A stretch of 64,000 nt of DNA from Deinococcus yavapaiensis KR-236 (GCF_003217515.1 NZ_QJSX01000004.1:62001-126000); one strand, 5' to 3'. Counted from the first letter of the stretch, positions 37,630 through 46,032 are shown. Notes: generated by a model not told the origin, from the letters alone. Made by a program: numbers and translations.

Positions 37630-38529
37630 ATGGAGTTCCGTCAACTTCGCTACTTCGTCGCCCTCGCCGAGGAAGGCCATTTCGGACGGGCCGCCGAGCG
37701 CGTGTTCGTCGTGCAGCAGGCGCTCAGCGGCTCGATTCGCAACCTCGAAGAAGAGCTGGGCGTGCGCTTGTTCAACCGCACCACGCGCCGCGTCGAACTC
37801 ACGCCCGCCGGTCGAGAGTTTCTCGTAGGCGCGCGGCAGATCCTGAGCTTGTTGGAGCAGACGTCGGATCGGGCGCGCAAAGCGGCGCGCGGGGAGGTCG
37901 GGCGGCTCGCCGTGGGTTTCGTGAGCGGGCTCGCCTTCGGCGGCTTGCCGGAAGTCGTGCGGACGTTTCGCGACCGCTACCCGAGCGTCGCCGTGGAACT
38001 CTTGGAGCTCACGGCCGCCGAGCAGGAGCAGGCGTTGCGTGAAGGACGTATCGACATCGGCTTCGTGCTGCTGCCCGTTCGCGATCCCTCGCTGGCCCGC
38101 GAGGCGCTTTGGCGCGAACCGCTCATCGTCGCCTTGCCGAGCCGTCACCCGCTCTCGGCGCGCGAATCGCTGCGGCTGGAGGACTTGCGTGAGCACGACT
38201 TCGTGTTCTTTCCTCGTCACGTGCGCGCCACGTACTTCGATCAGGTGATGAGCGCGGCGACGAACGCGGGCTTTCAGCCGCGCATCGTGCAGGAGGCAAT
38301 CGAGGTGCCGACGCTGCTGAGCCTCGTCGCTGCAGGCATCGGGTTGTTCTTGCCCATTCAGTTCTTCAGCAAGCTCGCCCTTCCCGGCGTGACGTACCGC
38401 CGTTTGGACGGAGCGCCCGTCGTGGAGATCGACGCGGCTTGGCGGCGTGACGACACCTCGCCCGTGATTCGCGAGTTCTTGCAAGTCGGGCGGGAAGTGC
38501 TGGCGCGGGTGACGAGCGTGACATCGTGA
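37630..38529 (+). CDS. LysR-family transcriptional regulator
   Basis: A 299-aa LTTR. The N-terminal winged HTH is complete (FRQLRYFVALAEEGHFGRAA, then QQALSGSIRNLEEELGVRLF, RVELTPAG), and the effector domain has RLAVGFVSG and DIGFVLLP. TAGACT (37618-37623) ends 6 bases before the ATG, so the message is leaderless. LTTRs usually regulate a neighbour; the MFS gene 47 bases downstream is the likely target. The effector is unknown. Confidence 0.92.
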   Translation: MEFRQLRYFVALAEEGHFGRAAERVFVVQQALSGSIRNLEEELGVRLFNRTTRRVELTPAGREFLVGARQILSLLEQTSDRARKAARGEVGRLAVGFVSGLAFGGLPEVVRTFRDRYPSVAVELLELTAAEQEQALREGRIDIGFVLLPVRDPSLAREALWREPLIVALPSRHPLSARESLRLEDLREHDFVFFPRHVRATYFDQVMSAATNAGFQPRIVQEAIEVPTLLSLVAAGIGLFLPIQFFSKLALPGVTYRRLDGAPVVEIDAAWRRDDTSPVIREFLQVGREVLARVTSVTS

Positions 38530-38576
38530 CGACCTGATTCCTCGAACCGCATCTGAACCCTTTAAGATGGGTACTC

Positions 38577-39677
38577 GTGCGCTCGTTCTACGTTCTCGGA
38601 TTCATCGCCTTTCTTCTGCTCGGAGCGCTTCAGGCCGTCTACGGCCCCGCCTTCTCGGCGTTGCAAGCGCGCTTCGACGTTTCGCGGGCCGATGTCGGCC
38701 TCATCGCCAGTTCTCACTTTCTCGGATCGATGCTCGGCATTCTGGCCGCCGGAGGGCTGCTCAAGCGGCTGGAGCTCCGCGGACTGTTGAGGGTGGGTTC
38801 CGCGTTGATCGCCCTCGGACTCGCGGGCGTGACCTTCGCGCCCGCGTGGACCTTCGCGGTCGTCTGCGCTTCGCTCGCCGGTTTCGGCTTCGGCTTCGTC
38901 AGCGTCACCTTCAACGTCGGCGGCGCTCGTCTCGGCGTGAGGGCGGCGGGCGTCTTGAACATCCTCAACGCCTGCTTCGGCCTCGGCAGCATTCTCGCGC
39001 CGCTGAGCGTCTCGGCCCTCGGAGGTCAGACCTGGCCGTACGCGCTGTTGGGACTCACGGCCCTCGGACTGCTGTTGAGCGCCGGGCGACTGCCGCACCT
39101 GCCGGAGACGACCGTCGCCTCGTCCGGTCGCGCGCCGATCGTGCCGCTCGCGCTGTTCGGAGGGTTCTTCGTGTTGTACGTCGGCGTGGAGGCGGGCGTG
39201 GGGTCGTGGATGACCGCCCACTTGTCCGACCTCGGCGTGGTGAACGCGGCGACTTGGACGAGCGGCTTTTGGCTCGCCGTGACGATCGGGCGCTTGCTGG
39301 GCGCGCCGCTCGCGCTGCGCTTCAAGTTGCCGCGCATCATTTTGAGCGCGCTCGTCCTTGCGATCGTGGCGCTCCTGCTCGCCTCCACGCCTGCCGCTCG
39401 CTTCGCTTACCTGCTCGTCGGCCTCGCCATCGCGCCACTGTTCGCGACGACCTTGGCATGGTTCGGTCAGAACATCTCGACGGGTCTCGCGCCGCTCGTG
39501 CTCGCTTGCGGCGGATTCGGCGGCACCTTGTTTCCCTGGTTGCTGGGCGTCTTGTCGGCACGGTTCGGCACGGACGTGGTGCCGTTCGTCGAGGCGGGTG
39601 TCGCGTTCGGCGCCTTGCTGGTCGCGCTATTACTGCGCGTTCGGCTTAAGGCGTCCGCCGAAACGCCTGCTTTGTGA
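38577..39677 (+). CDS. MFS transporter
   Basis: A 366-aa membrane protein with about twelve hydrophobic segments in two halves. ADVGLIASSHFLGSMLGILAAG and GFGFGFVSVTFNVGGARLG resemble the sugar/FucP-like MFS branch. The GTG at 38577 follows TAAGAT (38563-38568) by 8 bases, so it is probably transcribed alone and leaderless despite the close LysR gene upstream. The substrate cannot be named. Confidence 0.87.
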   Translation: MRSFYVLGFIAFLLLGALQAVYGPAFSALQARFDVSRADVGLIASSHFLGSMLGILAAGGLLKRLELRGLLRVGSALIALGLAGVTFAPAWTFAVVCASLAGFGFGFVSVTFNVGGARLGVRAAGVLNILNACFGLGSILAPLSVSALGGQTWPYALLGLTALGLLLSAGRLPHLPETTVASSGRAPIVPLALFGGFFVLYVGVEAGVGSWMTAHLSDLGVVNAATWTSGFWLAVTIGRLLGAPLALRFKLPRIILSALVLAIVALLLASTPAARFAYLLVGLAIAPLFATTLAWFGQNISTGLAPLVLACGGFGGTLFPWLLGVLSARFGTDVVPFVEAGVAFGALLVALLLRVRLKASAETPAL

Positions 39678-39734
39678 CGCCCTTCTCGTTCCGCCGGAGA
39701 CGTAGGCGTAAGATGCTTTTACCACGGAAGGGAG

Positions 39735-39785
39735 GTGATCCGACTGTATTTTAATTCGGTTGGTGGAGGTGCCCGTCGAGGGTAG
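39735..39785 (+). CDS. Possible 16-codon leader peptide in the structured RNA
   Basis: GTG 39735 to TAG 39783-39785 would encode MIRLYFNSVGGGARRG. A CTG at 39744, spaced 8 bases from the perfect GGAGG site, would give the last 13 residues. Its stop lies in the second hairpin, as in attenuators where ribosome position chooses between hairpins. Whether it is translated cannot be told from one sequence. Confidence 0.25.
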   Translation: MIRLYFNSVGGGARRG

Positions 39786-39829
39786 CCCCTCGAAGGCCTG
39801 AGTACCCTCAATGTCAGGCGGGTACCGCG

Positions 39830-39862
39830 GCGGCGGAGCTTGAAGAGCTCCGCCGCTTGTTT
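39830..39862 (+). terminator. Terminator of the structured RNA
   Basis: GCGGCGGAGCT pairs with AGCTCCGCCGC around TGAAG, followed by TTGTTTC on the plus strand. It may also end read-through from the MFS gene. Confidence 0.75.
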
Positions 39863-40215
39863 CATTTGCGCAAGTACGCGTCGCTGCCGTTGATCCAGTC
39901 TTCCCTCGGCGGGTTGAAGATGTCGAAGCCGACGAAGTCTTCGAGCACTTCCGCGCCGTGCGACACGTGGGGCGGAATCACGAGCGTCTCGCCCGGACCG
40001 AGAATCAACTCGCGCTCGCCCAGGAAGAACTTGATGCGGCCCGACAGCACCGTCGACACCTGCTCGTTGTGATGCGAGTGGACGGGCACGACGCAGCCCA
40101 CCTTGAGTTCGAGACGGGCGAGCATGACGCCGCCGCCGGTGATGAGTTGCCGCACGAACGTCTCGTTGACTTGTTCGCGCGGCACCGATTGCCAATCATA
40201 GTTGTGCGCTTCCAC
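39862..40215 (-). CDS. Cupin-domain protein
   Basis: A 117-aa single cupin. Motif 1 shows PVHSHHNEQVSTVLSGRIKF with metal ligands His-His-Glu, and motif 2 GPGETLVIPPHVSHGAEV with the final His. Small cupins bind a divalent metal and act as isomerases, dioxygenases or sensors. The GTG start is 7 bases behind TACAAC on the minus strand, so it probably has its own leaderless promoter rather than depending on the copper locus upstream. Confidence 0.87.
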   Translation of the reverse strand: MEAHNYDWQSVPREQVNETFVRQLITGGGVMLARLELKVGCVVPVHSHHNEQVSTVLSGRIKFFLGERELILGPGETLVIPPHVSHGAEVLEDFVGFDIFNPPREDWINGSDAYLRK

Positions 40216-40249
40216 GAGGTCGTTGTACCACGCGCGGAAGCTCGGGAGA

Positions 40250-41326
40250 TCAACGAACGTTCAGCGGCACATCGGTCGCCGTGTCGTTCACGCGAACGGT
40301 CGCTTTCCAAGCGCCGCTCATCCACAGCCGCGTTCGCGCGGTATACACGCTTCCCGTCCGGGTGAACGTCAACTGTATGGGCGGCATGGTGTGCTCGGTC
40401 ATGTGCAAGACGGCGGACGGCGCGTGTTCCGCCTCGATCCGCGCGCTGAGCACGCCGCCCGGTTCGAGGCTAAACTCGCCTCGAACCGGACGCCCGCCGA
40501 GCGTCGTTTCGAAGGGAGTGACGAGCGCCGCCGCCGGAACTTCGGGCGGCGCGGTCGTGGCGAGGACGCCGCTCGACGCGAGAACGGACACGAGCAGGGC
40601 CGCCTCGACGCGCAGGGCGCCGCGCAGTTGCGGTAACTTGCGGCGCTTCAAAAAGTCGAGCTTGTTGAGGGCGGCGAGCAGCAACACCCCGCCGAAGAAT
40701 CCGAGCTTGACGAGCAACGCGAGGCCGTACGTACTGCCCGTGAGCGCCCCGACGCCGGGCAAGGCGAGGACGGTCGCGGCGAGACCCGTGGCGACGAGAA
40801 CGGCGACGCTGCACAGACCGAGGTTCGACAATCGCTCGACGCCCCGCCAAAAGGTCGCTTCGTCACGGGGAAAGCCGACGAGGAACACGACCGCCCCGAT
40901 CCACGCCGTCATCGCGGCGAGGTGGACGACATGCAGGCCGAGCAGCAGGATGCTTTGGCGACCGTGCCCTTGCTCGGCGACGCTCGCGAGGAGCAGCGCG
41001 CCCGCCACGCCCGTCGGGATCCATGTCCTGACGGGCTGGCCTTCGAAGGCGAGCACGGCCGCCGTGAGGGCGAGCGTCGCCAAGACGGCCGTGCCGCCCG
41101 AGCTCGACAACAGGTACTCGGCGAAGTCGGCGAGACCGAACGGCCCCAGGAGGTCCGAGAGGGTGAGCGTGACCGTGCCCAGCGCGCCGACCACGACGAG
41201 GAGCGCGCCGACCACGAGCGGCCGCAAGGGCGAGCGGGGTTCGGGTGAGACGAATCGCCGAAAGACCGCCCCGCCGAGCAGCAGGGCCAGTCCGAGGTAC
41301 AACAGGGTTTTCGGAAGCCAAAGCAT
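40250..41326 (-). CDS. CopD-family copper resistance protein with C-terminal extracytoplasmic domain
   Basis: A 358-aa protein. Residues 1-250 contain about eight transmembrane segments with the CopD-like HVVHLAAMTAWIGAVVFLVG, whose histidines may bind copper. A C-terminal beta-rich domain (about 255-358, with HMTEHTMPPIQLTF) resembles YtkA/FixH-like periplasmic domains and has His and Met residues suited to copper. It starts 3 bases after the copC stop. CopC-CopD pairs pass copper across the membrane. Confidence 0.85.
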   Translation of the reverse strand: MLWLPKTLLYLGLALLLGGAVFRRFVSPEPRSPLRPLVVGALLVVVGALGTVTLTLSDLLGPFGLADFAEYLLSSSGGTAVLATLALTAAVLAFEGQPVRTWIPTGVAGALLLASVAEQGHGRQSILLLGLHVVHLAAMTAWIGAVVFLVGFPRDEATFWRGVERLSNLGLCSVAVLVATGLAATVLALPGVGALTGSTYGLALLVKLGFFGGVLLLAALNKLDFLKRRKLPQLRGALRVEAALLVSVLASSGVLATTAPPEVPAAALVTPFETTLGGRPVRGEFSLEPGGVLSARIEAEHAPSAVLHMTEHTMPPIQLTFTRTGSVYTARTRLWMSGAWKATVRVNDTATDVPLNVR

Positions 41327-41329
41327 CGG

Positions 41330-41752
41330 TCAGTGCACGTCGAACACGTAGTAGCCCGTGACAGGATGCGAGTCGTCGCTCAAGGCCTTCCACATTACGA
41401 CGTACGCGCCGGGCTGCAGCTTCGAGCGCAGTCGCAGCGTCACCTCGTCGTGCGTTCCCGTGCGGGCCACGAGGCCGAGGTCGGCGCGGCTCGCGGCGTC
41501 GTTCTTGAGGTCGAGGACCTTCGTCACGAGTTGACCCGCGAGGCCGTTGACTTTGAGGCGGTCGCCGGAGTCACCGACGCGGTAGACCTTGAAGGTCGAG
41601 AAGCGCACTTGCACGCCCTCGGTGAAGCTCAAAACGACTTGGCGGGGAGCGGGAATCTTGGCGCCCTCGGCGGGTGACGCTTTTTCGAGTTCGGCGTGCG
41701 CGAGCGCGAAGCTCAGCAACGTGGCGGTCAGCAGGGTGAGGATCTTGCGCAT
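41330..41752 (-). CDS. copC: CopC-domain copper-binding protein
   Basis: A 140-aa exported protein. The signal peptide (1-18) ends before HAELEKASPAEGA, so the mature N-terminus is His, the first Cu(II) ligand of CopC proteins. Other candidate ligands are the Asp and His in KALSDDSHPVTGYYVF. It is probably translated from the same mRNA as the CopD-like gene 3 bases downstream and the small exported protein 12 bases upstream. Confidence 0.9.
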   Translation of the reverse strand: MRKILTLLTATLLSFALAHAELEKASPAEGAKIPAPRQVVLSFTEGVQVRFSTFKVYRVGDSGDRLKVNGLAGQLVTKVLDLKNDAASRADLGLVARTGTHDEVTLRLRSKLQPGAYVVMWKALSDDSHPVTGYYVFDVH

Positions 41753-41764
41753 GGCTTGGCTCCT

Positions 41765-42205
41765 TCAGCGGCCCGTGACGGGCGGGAACATGAGGTCTTC
41801 GAGCTTCAGCACGTCGTGCGTCTCGTAGGTCTCGTCGAACGAGGTCGTGCCGATGTAGCCGTACACGCGAATCTTGTACTGGCCGGGCTGCGAGAAGACG
41901 TAGTCGTCGGTGTAGTAGCCGGGCTTGCCGAACTGCGCGCGAATCGTCAGTTCCCGCTTGAACTTGCCGTCGAGCGTGGTGATTTCGGCTTTGAGGCTGT
42001 TTTGGAGGTTCTCGACGGGCTGGTCGTTCATCGTGCGGATGATGAGGTCGAGGCCGTTGAGCTGCATGGTCGTGGCAGGCTCGACGCGACTTCCGACGAT
42101 GACCTTGTATTGGTTCGTTCCCGTGCCGACGGTCTTCGTCGTGTGCGCGAGTGCGGTGGAGGCGAGGGCGAGGGTGGCGAGCAGGATTTTGCCGAGGTGA
42201 TTCAT
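41765..42205 (-). CDS. Small exported protein in the copper locus
   Basis: A 146-aa protein with a signal peptide (1-20, ending ALA before HTTKTVGTG). The mature part is a beta-rich domain with GKPGYYTDDYVFSQPGQYKIRVYG, like FixH/YtkA-type immunoglobulin-like domains. As in CopC, the mature protein begins with His. The final residues FPPVTGR are short and soluble. It is probably a periplasmic copper carrier or accessory, based on context rather than family knowledge. Confidence 0.72.
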   Translation of the reverse strand: MNHLGKILLATLALASTALAHTTKTVGTGTNQYKVIVGSRVEPATTMQLNGLDLIIRTMNDQPVENLQNSLKAEITTLDGKFKRELTIRAQFGKPGYYTDDYVFSQPGQYKIRVYGYIGTTSFDETYETHDVLKLEDLMFPPVTGR

Positions 42206-42280
42206 GATCGAGACTCCCGAGAGGTGAGCGAGGTCGAAGGAATACCGAACCGGGCGACGTGAAGCCCGTTCGTGCCTGAC

Positions 42281-42691
42281 TCAGCTCGGGAAGGGCGGCC
42301 CTCGCGCGACGGGCGTGGTGTCGAGTGTCCGAACGCGCGGGGTGGACGGGGCGACGGGGACCGTGGGGACCGAGAGCGGCAAGGCGAGGACGACTTGGCC
42401 GGGAAGCGTCACCTCCGGCGCGGCGCCGCACTCGCAGCCTTGGCGAGACGTCACGTGCCGTTTCGGCGCGTTCTGCTCGTGCTTCGACGACCCGCCGTGT
42501 CGGGGATCGGCGTGGACCGACTCCGCGGAATGGGAGTGCGAGCACGTCTCGGTCCCGGTCAAGCGCATCTCTATGGCCATCGCGGCGTGCATCGGCGTCC
42601 ACAGAAGCGACAGCACGGCGAGAATGGCCGCCACGGTCCGCCAAGCGGCGGAAGAGGCAGGATTCGGAGAGGCTTGGCGCACGGAGATCAT
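42281..42691 (-). CDS. His/Cys-rich small exported or membrane protein
   Basis: A 136-aa protein with one hydrophobic segment (about 18-37) followed by a metal-rich stretch: TCSHSHSAESVHADPRHGG, KHEQ and RQGCECG. This resembles DUF2946-type proteins that accompany copper genes. The C-terminal third is Pro/Val-rich. GAGGA stands 8 bases before the ATG. It is the first gene of the copper-type locus on the minus strand; a GGCAGG-TGTCC-CCTGCC inverted repeat at 42717-42733 lies upstream. Confidence 0.65.
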   Translation of the reverse strand: MISVRQASPNPASSAAWRTVAAILAVLSLLWTPMHAAMAIEMRLTGTETCSHSHSAESVHADPRHGGSSKHEQNAPKRHVTSRQGCECGAAPEVTLPGQVVLALPLSVPTVPVAPSTPRVRTLDTTPVARGPPFPS

Positions 42692-42806
42692 CTTCAGTAT
42701 CCTCGTCGGCTCGTGAGGCAGGTGTCCCCTGCCTTCGAGAGTTACCGTAGCGAACTCGGAGTGATTCGGCGATGACTCGGGTCATGGCGCATGAAGGCGC
42801 GCCTCG

Positions 42807-42836
42807 TTGCGAAGGCGTTTGGATTTTGTATACAAT
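42807..42836 (+). promoter_or_regulatory. Promoter and GntR-type operator of the proline operon
   Basis: TTGCGA (42807-42812), an 18-base spacer and TACAAT (42831-42836) precede a GTG start by 7 bases. TTGTATACAA (42826-42835) is a perfect palindrome overlapping the -10 and fits FadR/FCD-subfamily GntR operators, which suggests autorepression. Confidence 0.75.
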
Positions 42837-42843
42837 ATCCAAC

Positions 42844-43533
42844 GTGTTCGAACGGCCCGGCCTCGTCCGCGAAACGGTGTACGCACACCTGCGCGACCTC
42901 ATCCTCGGCGGCAAGTTCGCGCCGGGAGAGAAACTCGGCGAGGTCGAGCTCGGCACCTTACTCGGCGTGAGCCGCACGCCCATACGCGAGGCGGTCCAAC
43001 GCCTCGTTCAAGAAGGCCTGCTTGCGTCGAGCGCCAACCGAGGCGTGTGGGTGCGCGTTCTGAGCGCCGACGAAGCCCGAGAAGTGTACGAGGTGCGAGA
43101 AACGCTCGACGGCCTCGGGGCCGAACTCGCCGCGCGTCACCACACCGACGCGGACGCCCGCAAGTTGCGCGAAGCCCTGAAGCGCTTGGAAGCCGCCGGA
43201 CGAGACTACCGCGAGCAAACGGCCCTCGACCTCGCCTTTCACCGCGCCGTGATGGAGGCGTCACACAACTCGGCCCTCCTCGACCTCGCACGCACCTTGG
43301 AGCAACGCGTCGCCCTCATCAAGCACCAAACGCGCACGTACAACGCCCACCCGCACACCCGAGAACAGCACCACGCCATTTTGAGCGGCGTGCTGAGCGG
43401 CGACGGACGTTCCGCCCGTGACGCCGCCAAGGCGCACGTCCGGACCTTCGCCGCCCTCGTCCTCGCCGAACTCACGTCGACGTCCCTGCTCACCACGGCG
43501 GGCGACGCGCTCGACGAACAGGAGGAATCATGA
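42844..43533 (+). CDS. GntR-family (FCD) transcriptional regulator
   Basis: A 229-aa regulator. The winged HTH (about 5-70) shows YAHLRDLILGGKFAPGEKLGE and GVSRTPIREAVQRLVQEGLL. The FCD effector domain (about 85-215) has metal-site candidates in DLAFHRAVMEASHN and REQHHAILSGVLSG. The GTG at 42844 is leaderless behind TACAAT. It overlaps the PRODH gene by 4 bases, so it most likely controls proline catabolism, with a proline-derived or related acid as effector. Confidence 0.92.
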   Translation: MFERPGLVRETVYAHLRDLILGGKFAPGEKLGEVELGTLLGVSRTPIREAVQRLVQEGLLASSANRGVWVRVLSADEAREVYEVRETLDGLGAELAARHHTDADARKLREALKRLEAAGRDYREQTALDLAFHRAVMEASHNSALLDLARTLEQRVALIKHQTRTYNAHPHTREQHHAILSGVLSGDGRSARDAAKAHVRTFAALVLAELTSTSLLTTAGDALDEQEES

Positions 43534-44465
43534 TCGACCGTATCTACCGCTCCGCCGTCCTCGGGGTGGCGGGCAACAAAGCCGTCGAGAGCGTCGTGCG
43601 CACACGCGGCTGGAGCGTCGCGCAGCGCTTCGTGGCAGGCGACGACCTGCAAGACGCCGTCCGCGCCGTCGAGGAACTGGAGCGAGACGGCGTTCACGGC
43701 ATCCTCGACTTGCTCGGCGAGATGGTCACGAGCGAGGAGGAAGCCAACACCTTCGCCGAGAAGATCCTCGCGATCATGGACGCTCTCGACGGCAAGCCCT
43801 ACCCGAAGTACGTCTCGATCAAGCTCAGCCAAATCGGGCAAGACCTCACGACGGCGAGCGGCGAAAACCTCGGCATGGTGAACGCACGGCGTATCCTCAC
43901 GCGCGCCCAGCACATCGGGGCGTTCGTGCGTCTCGACATGGAGGACCACCCGCGCGTCGACGAGACCCTCGCACAATTTCGCGAGCTCGCGTCGGAGTTC
44001 GGTACCGACACGGTCGGCACGGTCTTGCAAGCGTACTTGTACCGCACCGAGCAGGACCGCGCCGCCCTCGACGACCTGCACCCGAATCTTCGCATCGTGA
44101 AGGGCGCGTACCTGGAGCCCGAGACGGTCGCGATGCCCGACAAGGCCGACGTGGACGCCGCGTACCGCCGTCTCACGTACGCGCACCTCAAGGCGGGAAA
44201 TTACACGGCGGTCGCCTCGCACGACGAGAGCATCATCGAGGACGTCAAACGCTTCGTGATCGCGCACGGCATTCCCAAGAGTCAATTCGAGTTCCAGATG
44301 CTGTACGGCATCCGCCGCGACTTGCAAAAGCGGCTCGCCAAGGAAGGCTTCACCGTGCGCGCCTACATTCCGTACGGGCGCGATTGGTACGCGTACTTTT
44401 CTCGCCGCATCGCCGAGCGACCCGCCAACGTCTTGTTCGTGCTGCGCGGCATGCTGAAAGGGTGA
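43530..44465 (+). CDS. Proline dehydrogenase
   Basis: A 311-aa monofunctional FAD-dependent PRODH that oxidises L-proline to P5C. Conserved segments are YVSIKLSQIG, FVRLDMEDHPR, GTVLQAYLYRTEQD, RIVKGAYLEPE, and the C-terminal QMLYGIRRDLQKRL...RAYIPYGRDWYAYFSRRIAERP, which holds the substrate-binding YxxRRxxE signature. The length equals the Thermus/Deinococcus monofunctional form. The partner P5C dehydrogenase is the last gene of the operon. Confidence 0.95.
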   Translation: MIDRIYRSAVLGVAGNKAVESVVRTRGWSVAQRFVAGDDLQDAVRAVEELERDGVHGILDLLGEMVTSEEEANTFAEKILAIMDALDGKPYPKYVSIKLSQIGQDLTTASGENLGMVNARRILTRAQHIGAFVRLDMEDHPRVDETLAQFRELASEFGTDTVGTVLQAYLYRTEQDRAALDDLHPNLRIVKGAYLEPETVAMPDKADVDAAYRRLTYAHLKAGNYTAVASHDESIIEDVKRFVIAHGIPKSQFEFQMLYGIRRDLQKRLAKEGFTVRAYIPYGRDWYAYFSRRIAERPANVLFVLRGMLKG

Positions 44466-44469
44466 GGCC

Positions 44470-44775
44470 ATGATCGAACTCAGAGGCGCGGTCGCGAACG
44501 TGTTCGTGTTGGGAGTGTCGGACGAAATCGCACTACGAGAAGCGGGACGGGTCGACGTGCTCGTGGAGACGGCGAGCGGCGAGCGGTACGCGGGAACCTT
44601 ACGAACGCTCGACGACATCGACGCGAGCCTCACGGGCATCTACCTGCCCGTCACGGACACGCTCGTCTTGCGCGACCTCACGCCCGACACGGTCCTGCCT
44701 GCCATCGAGGACCTCATCAACGGAGGCGTCCTCGACGAGGTGTTCCTCGAAGTGCTCGAAGAGGTCGAGAGCTAG
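44470..44775 (+). CDS. Uncharacterised 101-aa protein in the proline operon
   Basis: Not recognised. The protein is acidic and seems soluble: beta-rich N-terminus (MIELRGAVANVFVLGV), a middle GERYAGTLRTLDDIDA, and a helical acidic end (LDEVFLEVLEEVES). It is 4 bases behind the PRODH gene and its stop directly abuts the ATG of the oxidoreductase gene, so it belongs to the operon. Confidence 0.7.
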   Translation: MIELRGAVANVFVLGVSDEIALREAGRVDVLVETASGERYAGTLRTLDDIDASLTGIYLPVTDTLVLRDLTPDTVLPAIEDLINGGVLDEVFLEVLEEVES

Positions 44776-46032
44776 ATGCCGCCCGTCACGGCCGTCCTGC
44801 TCGGCGCGGGCAATCGCGGCGCCGACGTGTACGGGGCTTGGGCGCTCGCGCATCCCGAGTCGTTGAGGATCGTGGCCGTGGCCGAGCCCGACGACGCCAA
44901 GCGCGCGACGTTCGCCGCTTCGCACGGCATCCCGAGCGAGGGGCAGTTCGCGCGCTGGCACGACCTGCTCGCCCGCCCGAAGCTCGCCGACGCCGCCATC
45001 GTCGCCCTGCCCGACCGTGAGCACGAGGCGAGCGGCCAAGCGACGCTGCGGGCGGGTTACCACACGATGCTCGAAAAGCCCATCGCGTCCACCTTGGACG
45101 GCACGCGCCGCGTGGTGGACGCGGCGCGCAACGCGGACGTCGTGCTGATGTTGGGGTACGTGCTGCGTTACACGCCCTTCTTCCGCGCCGTCCGAGACGT
45201 CGTGCGAAGCGGGCGTCTCGGGGACGTCGTGAACTTGGAGTGGCGCGAGAACGTCCACGCGCTGCACTTCGCGCACTCGTACGTGCGCGGCAACTGGCGA
45301 CGAGAAGTCGACAGCAGCCCGATGCTCTTGGCGAAGGCCAGCCACGACCTCGACTTGCTCACGTGGATCACGGGTCGGCGCATCGAGCGGTTGTCGAGCT
45401 TCGCGAGCTTGCTGCACTTCCGAGAAGAACACGCGCCGCCCGGAGCGCCTCAGCGCTGCCTCGACGGTTGCCCGGTCGCGGACGCCTGTCCGTTTTACGC
45501 TCCGAAGACGTACCTCACGCAGAGCGTCGGATGGCCCACGAGCGTCATTTCGCCCGACCCGAGCTTCGAGGCGCGCGAGCAGGCCCTGCAGACCGGACCG
45601 TACGGCCGCTGCGTGTATCGAAGCGACAACGACGTCGTCGATCATCAAGTCGTCGCGTTTCAATTCGACTCCGGCGCGAGCGGCACCCTCACGGTGCACG
45701 GACACAGCGCGGTCGAGGGACGCACCCTGCGAATCGACGGCATGAAGGCCACGTTGCGCGGCACTTTCACGGGCGCCTCGCAGGAAATCACGATTCAAGA
45801 CCACGACGAGGCCAGCTTCCGAGGTGGCGCCCAACCCGAAGTCGTTCCGATCACCGCGCCGACGGGCATGTCGGGCGGCGGTCACGGCGGAGGGGACGAC
45901 GGCCTCATGCACACCTTCGTGGGCGCCGTGCGAAGCGGCTCTCCCCTGCCCCTCGACTTGGAGGTCGAAAGCCACGTCTTGGCGTTCGCGGCGGAAGACG
46001 CACGGCGAAGCGGCCGCGTGGTGACGTTATGA
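44776..46032 (+). CDS. Gfo/Idh/MocA family oxidoreductase
   Basis: A 418-aa NAD(P)-dependent dehydrogenase. The Rossmann motif VLLGAGNRGADVYG is near the N-terminus, and HTMLEKPIAST is the family EKP motif with a likely catalytic Lys. A Cys-rich insert (CLDGCPVADACPF) is common in one branch of the family. Substrates are usually sugars, inositols or amino sugars. It starts directly after the previous stop and overlaps the next gene by 4 bases, an odd neighbour for proline degradation. Confidence 0.88.
   Translation: MPPVTAVLLGAGNRGADVYGAWALAHPESLRIVAVAEPDDAKRATFAASHGIPSEGQFARWHDLLARPKLADAAIVALPDREHEASGQATLRAGYHTMLEKPIASTLDGTRRVVDAARNADVVLMLGYVLRYTPFFRAVRDVVRSGRLGDVVNLEWRENVHALHFAHSYVRGNWRREVDSSPMLLAKASHDLDLLTWITGRRIERLSSFASLLHFREEHAPPGAPQRCLDGCPVADACPFYAPKTYLTQSVGWPTSVISPDPSFEAREQALQTGPYGRCVYRSDNDVVDHQVVAFQFDSGASGTLTVHGHSAVEGRTLRIDGMKATLRGTFTGASQEITIQDHDEASFRGGAQPEVVPITAPTGMSGGGHGGGDDGLMHTFVGAVRSGSPLPLDLEVESHVLAFAAEDARRSGRVVTL

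Larger units (their letters stand above)
39721..39862 (+). ncRNA. Orphan structured RNA candidate, about 140 nt
   Basis: TAAGAT at 39709-39714 could start transcription near 39721. GGAGGTGATCC (39731-39741) is a perfect complement of the 16S rRNA 3' end. A three-way junction follows: GGTGCCCG/CGGGTACC (39768-39775 with 39819-39826), CGAGGG/CCCTCG (39777-39782 with 39787-39792) and CCTGA/TCAGG (39797-39801 with 39814-39818). GAGGGTA (39778-39784) can alternatively pair with TACCCTC (39803-39809). A strong terminator ends it at about 39862. The next gene is on the opposite strand, so it leads no gene. Confidence 0.5.

Noticed and set aside
39731..39741. Fragment of a 16S rRNA gene
   Set aside because: Only the 11-base anti-Shine-Dalgarno complement matches; the flanks do not continue as 16S sequence on either strand.
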